This document shows positions 9,984-19,863 of a DNA stretch of 64,000 bases, piece after piece. Origin of the DNA: Mytilisepta virgata (taxonomy: Eukaryota; Mollusca; Bivalvia; Mytilida; Mytilidae); assembly GCA_028015205.1 (NCBI GenBank), contig CM051521.1, forward strand, positions 122,024,614-122,088,613, written 5' to 3'. The translations under genes and the position numbers were made by a program. A model generated the notes under the pieces. The model was not told the origin of the DNA, searched no databases, and saw only the letters and a program-made list of their open reading frames with translations. Position 1 is the stretch's first letter, and every line of letters starts with the position of its first letter.

Positions 9984-12620
9984 GTATGTCATTTTCAATT
10001 TATCCTTCGAATCTTGAAGAAAAATAAATAAAACTGCCTTTGGAGATTAATTAAAATTTCAGTGTCAGTTACAAAGCTATGTAGGTAACTCCCAACCTGG
10101 TGAAAAATATTTGCTAAAATTTTAACATGTTATATTTTCCAAACAAATGTAACATTAAGTCCCGAAAAAAAACCGCTTAACGTCCTAAACATACATTGTA
10201 CATGGAAACAGAACAAACCTTTTTTCACTTTTTGGCCCGGGAAGAGCGTGGGGATTTGAGGTGCGTGTTATTTTCACATTTGTATATATTTCTGTGACTG
10301 TAAACATTTTAAAGGTATACATGATTATTAAGAAGTAGCTACAGTTTGTCACTCAAATTAAGAGGTCGTTTTAATATTTTATCCAAAAAATAAATTTACT
10401 ATTCTATCATTCCAATGTTGTTTTCAAAACATCAAATGCAGTAATTTCATTGGATAACAGCAACGTCCGGTAAAAAGTTTATAACTTGATAAATTCCTTT
10501 CATGACGTCGTGCGTATGAATACGTACGCATGCAATATAGTACATGAGGAAAATGTTAATTTCAAATGGAAAACGTCATATTTCTGCAGTACTTTATTTA
10601 GTTTAATTTATTCGGACTTTATTCAGTTTGTGAGTGAAACGTCCATGTTTACACATCGATAAATTCCTTCAAAAAAACCTTCGTTATTATAGTAAATTTT
10701 CGAATTTTTTTCGGGTTAGAAATTTAAAATTGCATTTTAAACAAGCCTTTCGAACTTTGGTGACGCGCGTGTGTTTTGAAAGGGATGTTAATTCATTAAT
10801 CCTATATACATGAAACAGATTTTCAAAGGATTGTATTCTATAAACTCCATAGAAAACACTCTTTTAATCGTAATTGTATTCTATAAACTCCATAGAAACA
10901 CTCTTCTAATCGCAATTATATTCTATAAACTCCATAGAAACACGCTTCTAATCGTAATTGTATTCTATAAACTCCATAGAAGCACGCTTGTAATCGTCAT
11001 TGTATTCTATAAACTTCATAGAAACACTCTTCTAATCGTCATTTTATTCTATAAACTCCATAGAAAACACTCTACACTCTTCTAATCGTAATTGTATTCT
11101 ATAAACTCCATAGAAACACTCTTCTAATCGTCATTGTATTCTATAAACTCCATAGAAAACACTCTTCTAATCGTCATTGTATTCTATAAACTTCATAGAA
11201 ACACTCTTCTAATCGTCATTTTATTCTATAAACTCCATAGAAACACTCTTCTAATCGCAATTATATTCTATAAACTCCATAGAAACACGCTTCTAATCGT
11301 AATTGTATTCTATAAACTCCATAGAAGCACGCTTCTAATCGTCATTGTATTCTATAAACCTCATAGAAACACTCTTCTAATCGTCATTTTATTCTATAAA
11401 CTCCATAGAAAACACTCTACACTCTTCTAATCGTAATTGTATTCTATAAACTCCATAGAAACACTCTTCTAATCGTAATTGTATTCTATAAACTCCATAG
11501 AAAACACTCTTCTAATCGTAATTGTATTCTATAAACTCCATAGAAAATATTCTTCCAATCGTAATTGTATTCTATAAACTCCATAGAAACACGCTTCTAA
11601 TCGTAATTGTATTCTATAAACTCCATAGAAACACTCTTCTAATCGTAATTGTATTCTATAAACTCCATAGAAACACTCTTCTAATCGTAATTGTATTCTA
11701 TAAACTCCATAAAAAACACTCTTCTAATCGTAATTGTATTCTATAAACTCCGTAGAAACACTCTTCTAATCGTAATTGTATGTGTATTATTCATTCATTT
11801 GGATCTGCAAAAAAAATATATATAGACATGCAAGTGCGTATAAAATAATTTATTACAAATAAATATATATATACTAAAAGAAACTGATCACACCAAAGAG
11901 GGTTGGAGGCGGGTTTGGTAAATCTATATGTTTACGCTTGATGTCATTTCAGCATTTGATTCCTTAACCTTCTTTGTTTTCACCTGCCACATATCTGCGA
12001 TTTTCTATGAAATTGTGATTATTATATGCATATGCGATATATAGGAAATTGGATTATCAATAAATTCATTCTCTTCTTGAAAATGAAAACAGCAAAATAT
12101 GTAATCTTCAATATTACCCAAGATAACATCGAATGATATTAATGGAAGGTATTGAGAAAAAAAAAAATCTTTGCATAACATCCTCACAAAGAATGATGAC
12201 GGCAGTTAAACGTTTAATGATAAAAAAAGAAATAAATCGGTGAATAGTCCAAAAAAAAGTGTCAAATCATTTGTTTAAAAGGTAATAGATGTTTTTAGAC
12301 TAGTTTTTGGAACGATTGGACCTAATACTGTTGCAACTAGCTCAAGGAAGGATTAGCTCAAGGAAGTGTTAGCTCAAGGAAGGATTACTTCAAGGAAAGA
12401 TTAGCTCAAAGAAGGTCTCAAAAATGATGTCACAATATCTAGGATTAACAACAAAAACCATCGATAGTTTTGGAATTTGTAGGCAAAACATGATATAGTA
12501 ATATCAAAAATTGATAATTTTGATAACAAGATTTTTTAACGAAATCAATGTTGTGCCTTCAAATTAGCATAGTCCGTATGATGTACTTCTATGTAACGTT
12601 TCTTTTTCAAACCTTTATAG

Positions 12621-12651
<31 letters not shown>

Positions 12652-15600
12652 GACCCCCAAATAAATAAATGAATAGCCACCCTGTTAGGCCACTTAACTA
12701 TCTTATTTATGGCTTACTTGACATGAAGAATATTTAATCTAAATAATGTTTATTTTCGAACTAAATTGCTTTATATTTAACATTGAACGAAAATATCCAG
12801 AAAAACCGTATTGATTAATCATCATATTAAACACCTGTTGTATTCACGTCTTTACTTAATCTGTCACGTTACCTTTTATTTTGGTCTGTCTCTATACAAT
12901 GTATTAAATACGTTAAGGTGATCATTAATTGACTGGGACTGAGAAAAATTCAAATATCCAGTGGTAACTAACATAGGGTCCAGAAGAGGGTCCAGGTCTG
13001 CAGTATTAACTGACACGGTTAGTGGGAGAGGAGTGAGATTTGAAATGGTCACGGAGAGTTTAAGATCCGATGTGTTAACTGCCACTGGGAGTGGGAGAAG
13101 GGTGAGATCGAAAGTGGTCAGGTAGAGTTTGAGATCTGATGTGTCAACTGACACTGGGAGTGGAAGAGGGGTGAGATCTAAAGTGGTCAGGAAGAGTTTG
13201 AGATCTGACGTGTTAATTGACACTGGAAGTGGCATAGGGCTGAGTTCTAAAGTGGTTAGGTAGAGTTTGAGATCTGATGTGCTAACTGACACTGGAAGTG
13301 GCATAGGGGTGAGATCTAAAGTGGTCAGGAAGAGTTTGAGATCTAATGTGTTAACTGACACTGGGAGTGGGAGAGGGGTGAGATCTAAAGTGGTCAGGGA
13401 GAGTTTGAGATCGGATGTAACTGACACTGGGAGTGGGAGAGGGTTGAGATCTAAAGTGGTCAGGTAGAGTTTGAGGTCTGATGTTTTAACTGACACTGGG
13501 AGTGGGAGAGGGGTGATATCTAAAGTGGACAGGTAGAGTTTGAGATTAGATGAGTGAACGGACACTGGGAGTGGAAGAGGGTGAGATCTGAAGTGGTCAG
13601 GGATCTGCTGTGTTAACTGACACGGGGAGTGGTAGAGTGGTAGAGGAGTGAGATATAAAGTTGTCAGTAGAATTTGAGATCTGTTGTTTGAACTGAAACT
13701 GGGAGTGGGAGAGGGGTTAGATATAAAGTGGTCAGGGAGTTTGAGAATTGTGTTAACTGACACTGGTAGTGAGACAGGATTGAGAAGTGGTAATGGAGAG
13801 TTTGAGATCTGCTGTGTTAACTGACACAGGGAGTACTTGAGAGAAGGGTGAGATTTAAAGTGGTGGGGGAGTTTGAGATCTGTTGTGTAAACTGACACTG
13901 GACGTGGGACAGGGGTGAGGTCTAAAGTGGTCAGGTAGAGTTTGAGATTTGCTGTTTACTGACACATTCAAGGTACACGAGAGGGCTGAAATCTGCAGTG
14001 TTTTCTATAAGAGAGGGTGATATTTAAAAAGGCCATTTTGATATTTTTATTAGCCAATTGTTGTGAGGCTGGTTATAGTAATCTAACGCTTACTAAAGAC
14101 CTCAAAGCCACATAAATTCGCAGAACAATCCAAGGCAATAATTATAGGATTCTTTAGAATTCATGTTTACTAAAGACCTCAAAGCCACATAAATTCGCAG
14201 ACCAATCCAAGGCAAGAATTATGTGATTCTTTAAATATAATCCTTACTAAAGACCTCAAAGCCACATAAATTCGCAGAACAATCCAAGGCAAGAATTATG
14301 GATTATACTTATCTGTAGGTATGTCTATACCGTAAATTGGGATATTTTGGTGTAGCGATATTTTGGCGGTTTTTGCTAAAAACATGGGCGTTAAATTTTG
14401 GTGTGTTAAAATTTGGCACTTTGTGTCAGTACTGTGATTAATTTTGGCACTCTCGGAAAAAATTTAAACAATAAATGAAAATTAAATAAATAAAATTCTG
14501 GTAAGATTTTCTGATCTGCATGATTAAATGCTAATAATGTTGTCACCGTACAAAAGCTGTCATGATTGACAATTAATAAAATAAATTCATTCCTTTGTTT
14601 TAATTTTACAAATATGATTACAGTAATTTATTAAAATTAATCAAAATTTTGCAAATATAGTTAATTATCTTTTACATATAACTATACATGAGCTAGAATC
14701 TGAAATATTTTGAAAGTTAATTTTTTTTGAATTATTTTTATTTTGGTTTGTTTAATTTTGGCGGATTGGCAACAAGCGCCAAATAAACCAAAATATAACC
14801 ACAGCCAAAATATCCCAATTTACGGTAAATGGAATGTATCCTGCAACCAAGCCTTTTCAGGTCTAATAACAGGGGTAGAATCAACTTTAGTCGTATTAGG
14901 TCAATGACCTAATAAAGTCTACTGTTACCTGTTTACATGAAGAGCGCGAGGAGCGGTCTGAATGTACCAGATGACGTCGTGGCGTTTCCCGTGATTTCAC
15001 GGCACTTGGATTTCAACTTCAAACGTAATTTTAAGGCATTTTACGCATTTAAAGGGGATTGCAGGATAAAGAAAATACAAAGTTATTACGGTCGGAAAAT
15101 ATAAAATTTATTTGGGTTCTCTGCGAAACACGCGAAAAGGCTCGCTAAAGCTCGCCAAAATAAATTTTATATTTTCCGACAATGACTATGTATTGTATAT
15201 TTCATCTCCTGTTGAACGTACATACATGTAGCAGTTAGTAAACAAGGTATCTGGATATTCTTCTTAGTCTTTACGTATTTTTTTGATTTTTTATGTTTTA
15301 AAGTCAGTAATAGCAAAACAAATTCTATTTCAGCCGATATTCTTGGCGTTGTTGTCGGCAGTGTTTGTGGTGTCCTTGTCCTTGTTGCCGTTGTTGTCAT
15401 TGTCATCGTCTACAGAAAACAAATAAGACGAAAGTCCTGGAATTTCGACTATTATGACATTGACCAAGACTCCATATCCAAATCAGCACCTATATCAAGG
15501 TATCAATATCAGTTTATAAAATTTTTTAACAAGTGTATATGTAATAACTACAACTGATTTATGCCGAAATAATCGTTATCTCGCATCCACATGCAAAAGT

Positions 15601-18600
15601 GAGTATCACGTATTACTTTATAATAGGTCCGCCTCACCGAAGATTCCCAAACGGAAATCCTGTCCGGATATGACGGTGGACATTGGTAGCGTTATGGTAA
15701 GGTCGGCAACTTCCACGTGTATTCCAGATTTCATATTACCCCCGGAAAGGATACAACCATACGGGGAACACGAAAATGGACCAGTCACTTTCCTGTCACC
15801 AGAAAATTGTGTCGGAATCAGACCAGATCTTTACAGGTAACCATGCTTTATGATTGTTATTGGCTTTATATTTGTTCATATTACATTTACATTTTTTCTG
15901 CATAATGACTTTGTGAAATGCATGTTTGATACGCCCAAAGCAAATGAAAATATAGAAAGTCCGAACAATAATTGAAAATAATATATAGAAAATTAAATAG
16001 AAGAAATTGGAGAATAGAAACAAAACATGGAGAAAACGGCACTCTTTTCAATTTATCCCCAAAAAGTCACGTTATTTCTTTGGTTTCATTTTCAGACCAC
16101 CAAGCGAGTCTGATGAAGATATTCTTTCTCTGCCTCCAAGTGAACATGGCAGAATCTGGTTTTCTTTGGTTTACGATGGAGCTGTGGAACAACTAAATGT
16201 TAAAGTGATCAAGATAAAGGAACTGCATAGTAATATGAACATACAGGCGCACTGCATTTGCGCCAATTTAAAAAAAAATGCAATATTTCATTTGCACCAT
16301 TTTCCTGAAAATCCGTTCTGTAAACTCAAAGTTAACCGTATATAAAACTGTTCGTTTGTATAGTGTTCACATATTCAAAATAACAAGATGGACCTAATTA
16401 ACTTAGGAAGCAACCATTTGATTTTTATGGGGAGCTAGGATCAAATGTTAGATCCTGCCTATTTTTTTTCCCAAATTTTGGTCCTGGAATTTGTTTTCGG
16501 CCGCTATTGCGGCCTAAATTTTTATTTTCATTTAAACCAAAACAATTTCTGATTGTCTAAGGGCCTGCATTTTTTTCACACCTAACGCGAATTTGTCTTT
16601 TTATTTTGCCTAAATCCTGGTCCTGCCTTTTTATTTAAAATTTGACCCCCCCCCCCCCCCATAAAAATCAAGTGGTTTTCTCCCTGAACCTCTTGGCAAA
16701 ATACCTTCAACGTAGAAATAATTATCTTGTTTTGACCAAAAAAAAAATAGAACCACAGCAAATTACGAGAGCAGGGAGAACACGTAAAGGATTTATACAA
16801 GTAAATATATATGAACAGTATAGTAATATTATTACTACTAGGCTATATTATTGGCGTAAATGAAGTATAGTTTGTGGATCAAATTAAATACCCATTGTCG
16901 CAATGAAAATCGCCGCATAGTACTTTATCGTTAAAATATGATTTATTTCTCTTACAGTTAATAGGTGTCTTAAAAGGTAAAACAGTAACCCATTATCATA
17001 AAAATTCAAATCGTATGACATAAAGCGATCAATGAAGATCTGTGGTTATAGAAGGTCCATTACCAAACATATGTTACCGTATAGAAATTTCTTTGCCTTT
17101 GTAAACATCTTAAATTTATAAAATTCAGTTTTACTTTGAACCAAGGTCGTGAAGATAAGCTGCAAGCTGGTGAGCAATGGATAAATCTCGGTCAATTTCT
17201 GAGAAGTTCGTATTCATCTTTTATATAGGTCGGCGAAACGGACAGCTTAGAGATCCATTTGTTCGAATTTATCTTTTACCAGATGAACGAAATTCAAGGA
17301 CATCAAAAGTAAAGAAGAAAACCCTCACCCCAATATACAACGAATCATTCAGTTTTCAGGTAAACTTTTTTCGCAAAAGGGCAGTGACAGATTTGAGATT
17401 GCCACACTTTTTACAAGATCTTCGAGGGAGAAACATGTTTCATTTCTTTTTTAAGATTTAGTATTATAATTGTGAACATTTTGGATTCTTTATTCGCGCA
17501 GATTTATCTTTCCAGTTATCCAGAAATAAACTGATATTTCATATATCTGTTGACCTTTGTTCGCTACGCACTTCACGGCAAGTAGAATCAAGAGATGATA
17601 TAGATGTTCCTAGTAAGAGTAATTTTGAACTTTTCATTCATTAAAAAATAAGATTAATACATCAGGCATACAAAATGATAGAACAAAAATCACCGAGATG
17701 CCGAAAAAAAGCTCACTCAGTAATAGTAAAACCTATCGTGTGCTCAATGGTGGTGATATATGAAAGTTTTACTCTGCATAATTGTGCAATCATTTAAATA
17801 AATGAGAATATGCGCAATCGTAATGCATAATACTTACAAACTCAACTCTTTGAATAGACTTCTGAAACTGATCTGCATTTTGTTTTGCGGTTTATAAAAC
17901 GAAGGAATGCCCACCCGACTACAGGATCACAAAAAAAGAAAGATTAGAAAAACCACTTCGAATGGAGGAACAAAGAAAACCCAAAAATACTTGTAACATT
18001 AATAATTACACCCTGCAGATCCGTCTTAACATATCCTAAGCAGGTTAATCAAAATATTTCTTCTACAGGTCCCAGCGGACAATATCTATACTCGTACTCT
18101 ACGTTTCTCGGTGTACGATGTTGACAAACGCCGTGTACGACACGAGCTTGGTCATGCTCTTATCCCACTGATGGAAGTTTACAAGTCCAAAGATATCACA
18201 ATGTTCAGGGATCTGGAAAACAACTCCCACGTGAGTCTTATTCTTTTAATAAAGTATATCCGAGCTTATATCCAGTGTAACTGGCTTTACCGACGCATAC
18301 CCCTGGTTTAAACGTTTTAATTATACATGAACAATGGTTAAAGATGCAGTTAAAATCGCGAGATTATCTGTTATTTATTTATAAAAATTTTGTACGATTT
18401 TTTTACATGAAAATGGATAGACTGATTCGTTTAATTTATTTTTATTTTGTAAGATCTGCAGCGCTTTGGGTGAAATGAATATTGGACTGTGTTATCTTCC
18501 TCACAACGACAAAATCAAAGTTATCATCCTCAGTGCTAGACATCTGCGTCACTTGGACTATGACAGGATAAGCGGTAAGTTCAGTGTGTAATTTTCTCAG

Positions 18601-19759
18601 GGCAAATGAATTTTTATTTATAGAGGGTCTGAAAGTCATATTTTCGCTAGGGTTGATTAACGGAACAGTGCATGTTCTTTAGTGGGTGATATGTGAAGCT
18701 ATACAAAGGTAACCAAACCCAATTTTCAAAAAGGTAGGAAAGTTCTATGCCTAAGGGAATCACATCCATATAACACTCGGGATTGTTCTTTATACCACAT
18801 CTCTACCCAGACCGATAGATGGTACAAGCATTGAGGGTAACATGATAGTCTTCATGAGACACAAGTGCTATTCGAAACAGTAGTGAATCAAGCAATTGCA
18901 AGGCACAATATTTGAACATGTCAACATTCTGTCATATAAGGCATAATTTGACAAATTCTAGATCACATGACAAACTTCCAAGGTTTCATTGCTGTTCAAC
19001 CCGAAATCAGTGACGCATTCAATGCGGAGCAATAGCAGGCACCTCAAGGCCCCAAGAATCGAATAGCAACAACACAACCGCTGTAAGAACACGTCATCTG
19101 ATGGGATATACCCGATATTATGATATTGATTTTATATATTCAGCCTTTCTTTTTTATTCACAAGACATCTAATCCCGCCCCAGTATTTTTGTTGCTGGAA
19201 AAACATTGGAAACCAATTCAGAAATGTTCCAAGGTAACTCTTTACAATGGAACCAATCTGTCCAATTATTTGCTAAAATAGTTTGACACTATAACTATAA
19301 AACACAGATACAAGTCTGAGCCGCCAATCACCATGCTTTCAATGTTGTCAGTCTTATCAAACAGCATATCGAATTTTCCACCACGTTTTAGCTTTAATCA
19401 TTTTTCATGGTCTTTGAAAATTTATTTCAGGTATATATGTCAAAGTTCAGATGAATCATGCCAGACGACCTTATAAATCAAAGAAAACAGTGGTCAAGTC
19501 TGCATCAGAAGATCCTACATTTAACGAAGCATTTTCATTCTGCACTGCAGGACAGCCAGTTGATTCCTGTAACTTTATGGTTACAGTCATGACTTGTCCT
19601 AAGAAATACCTTGGCCAGAATGAAATTTATGGCAAAATAAATATTGGCTCTTTCATGTTTGCACGTGGACACGAACTAATTCACTGGCAGGAAATGATGT
19701 CACAACCACGTACTACTGTTACCAGGTGGCATTCACTGTCAAATGATATTACCATGTAG
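9893..19759 (+). CDS. SYT15: Synaptotagmin-15-like protein (complete, eight exons)
   Basis: The exons are 9893-9983, 15334-15499, 15627-15836, 16096-16229, 17229-17359, 18069-18230, 18454-18574 and 19431-19759. They total 1344 nt (447 aa) with all phases closing and GT-AG junctions throughout. The protein has a short N-terminus, one membrane segment at about residues 33-57 followed by basic RKQIRRK, a linker, C2A (about 174-297) and C2B (about 302-441) with the terminal WHSL signature. The linker/C2A start (PDLYRPPSESDE, then GRIWFSL) and YLLPDER match the SYT15 pattern as I remember it; SYT17 is the alternative. Synaptotagmins tether vesicles to membranes. Several Ca2+-ligating Asp positions are replaced, so Ca2+-independent binding is inferred. 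Family members are typically about 400-450 aa. Confidence 0.85.
10836..11790. repeat. 42-bp minisatellite, about 22 copies
   Basis: The unit begins 'attctataaactccatagaa' and continues 'acactcttctaatcgtaatt gt', 42 or 43 bp. Variant units (cgcaattata, agaagcacgc, cgtcatttt, actctacactc) recur in the same order about 345 bp apart (10861-11090 against 11200-11430), so the array has a higher-order structure. The unit length is a multiple of three, which is why long repetitive open frames appear. It lies in synaptotagmin intron 1. Confidence 0.95.
12338..12420. repeat. ~18-bp tandem repeat (agctcaaggaaggatt), about 5 copies
   Basis: Five consecutive degenerate copies of 'tagctcaaggaaggat' are visible in synaptotagmin intron 1. 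Confidence 0.85.
12900..13960. repeat. 69-bp minisatellite, about 15 copies
   Basis: The unit contains 'gtgagatctaaagtggtcag', 'gaagagtttgagatctgatg' and 'tgttaactgacactgggagt'. The period is 69 bp in the centre, and outer units are more diverged and indel-bearing. It lies in synaptotagmin intron 1. On the minus strand it gives an open frame of 340 codons made of 23-residue repeats (PLPLPVSVNTSDLKLFLTTL plus three residues). I treat that ORF as a by-product of the repeat. Confidence 0.93.
14089..14305. repeat. ~77-bp tandem repeat, three copies
   Basis: 'cttactaaagacctcaaagc' followed by 'cacataaattcgcagaacaa' starts at about 14089, 14166 and 14243. The copies are nearly identical over about 60 bp. 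The array directly precedes the inverted-repeat element at 14330. Confidence 0.93.
14330..14825. mobile_element. TA-flanked inverted-repeat element (mariner-type MITE)
   Basis: The ends at 14330-14350 and 14805-14825 are perfect 21-bp inverted repeats beginning CCGTAAATTGGGATATTTTG. Both are flanked by TA (14328-14329 and 14826-14827). Beyond this the ends remain imperfectly complementary (ttttggcgg... / ...gcgccaaa). The 496-bp element is AT-rich and has no ORF. A TA target duplication with such ends points to a non-autonomous Tc1/mariner-type element. Confidence 0.85.
15091..15180. repeat. 23-bp perfect inverted repeat (hairpin)
   Basis: 15091-15113 and 15158-15180 are exact reverse complements (gtcggaaaatataaaattta... 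), separated by a 44-base loop rich in 'cgcgaaaaggctcgctaaag'. It lies about 150 bp upstream of synaptotagmin exon 2. It may be a small fold-back element. Confidence 0.85.
15334..15499 (+). CDS. SYT15: Synaptotagmin exon 2 (transmembrane segment)
   Basis: The acceptor is attctatttcag and the donor TCAAG|GTATCA. The exon encodes an uninterrupted run of about 24 Val/Ile/Leu/Gly/Ala residues (VVVGSVCGVLVLVAVVVIVI) followed by YRKQIRRKSW. That gives one membrane helix and a basic juxtamembrane stop-transfer segment with a Cys inside the helix. Confidence 0.92.
15627..15836 (+). CDS. SYT15: Synaptotagmin exon 3 (cytosolic linker)
   Basis: Phase 2 to phase 2, acceptor tttataatag, donor TACAG|GTAACC. 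The encoded linker is Ser/Pro rich (RSASPKIPKRKSCPD) and ends in GIRPDLYR. The acceptor is weak in pyrimidines, but the frame is open and both phases match. Confidence 0.85.
16096..16229 (+). CDS. SYT15: Synaptotagmin exon 4 (start of C2A)
   Basis: Acceptor ggtttcattttcag. The exon encodes PPSESDEDILSLPPSEHGRI then WFSLVYDGAVEQLNVKVIK, the first strands of C2A. The donor is a non-optimal CATA|GTAATA, supported because joining it to the next exon restores the C2A sequence in frame. Confidence 0.88.
16230..17228 (+). other. Synaptotagmin intron 4
   Basis: GT-AG intron without a recognised gene. It holds a poly-C run at 16647-16660 next to 'aatttgaccccc', and short AT-rich stretches. Confidence 0.7.
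17229..17359 (+). CDS. SYT15: Synaptotagmin exon 5 (C2A, loop 1 region)
   Basis: Encodes RRNGQLRDPFVRIYLLPDER and then KKKTLTPIYNESFSFQ, the central C2A strands. The first Ca2+-site aspartate of the family (D in xLDxxGxSDP) is Ser here, while the second (DPF) is kept. Donor TTTCAG|GTAAAC, phase 0. Confidence 0.92.
17360..18068 (+). other. Synaptotagmin intron 5
   Basis: GT-AG intron; I see nothing else in it. Confidence 0.7.
18069..18230 (+). CDS. SYT15: Synaptotagmin exon 6 (end of C2A)
   Basis: Encodes VPADNIYTRTLRFSVYDVDK and the last C2A strands, ending MFRDLENNSH. Two aspartates of loop 3 (YDVD) remain, but the third is Glu (RHE). Acceptor tatttcttctacag, donor CAC|GTGAGT. Confidence 0.92.
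18454..18574 (+). CDS. SYT15: Synaptotagmin exon 7 (start of C2B)
   Basis: Encodes ICSALGEMNIGLCYLPHNDK and then IKVIILSARHLRHLDYDRIS, the first C2B strands and loop 1. One Asp is kept (HLDY), and the position usually SDP is SGI. Donor AGCG|GTAAGT, phase 1. Confidence 0.92.
18575..19430 (+). other. Synaptotagmin intron 7
   Basis: GT-AG intron without a recognisable repeat or exon. Confidence 0.7.
19431..19759 (+). CDS. SYT15: Synaptotagmin exon 8 (C2B and stop)
   Basis: Encodes YVKVQM, the lysine-rich strand RRPYKSKKTVVK, DPTFNEAFSF, a loop 3 reading MTCPKKYLGQNE where the family has LDYDxxGxND, then HELIHWQEMM and RWHSLSNDITM followed by TAG at 19757-19759. The polybasic patch and WHxL motif are retained, while the loop-3 Ca2+ aspartates are lost. 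Confidence 0.95.
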
Positions 19760-19857
19760 ATGGTAAAATGGAGAGGGAACTACACACCACAGATGACATT
19801 TAGTACCCAATGAAATTATGTAGGTTGACAAATTGACTGAATAATTTAATTTGTTAA

Positions 19858-19863
19858 AATAAA
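19858..19863 (+). terminator. Candidate AATAAA polyadenylation signal of synaptotagmin
   Basis: AATAAA lies about 100 nt after the TAG stop. Another candidate is at 20476-20481. Which is used cannot be told from sequence. Confidence 0.4.

Noticed and set aside
10810..11746. Three repetitive ORFs (YKLHRNTLLIVIV type)
   Set aside because: Translation of a 42-bp tandem repeat whose length is a multiple of three.
12876..13898. 340-aa ORF as a protein-coding gene
   Set aside because: It is made entirely of a 69-bp minisatellite, has no domain, signal peptide or splice context, and lies antisense in an intron. Listed as repeat and mentioned as low-level finding.
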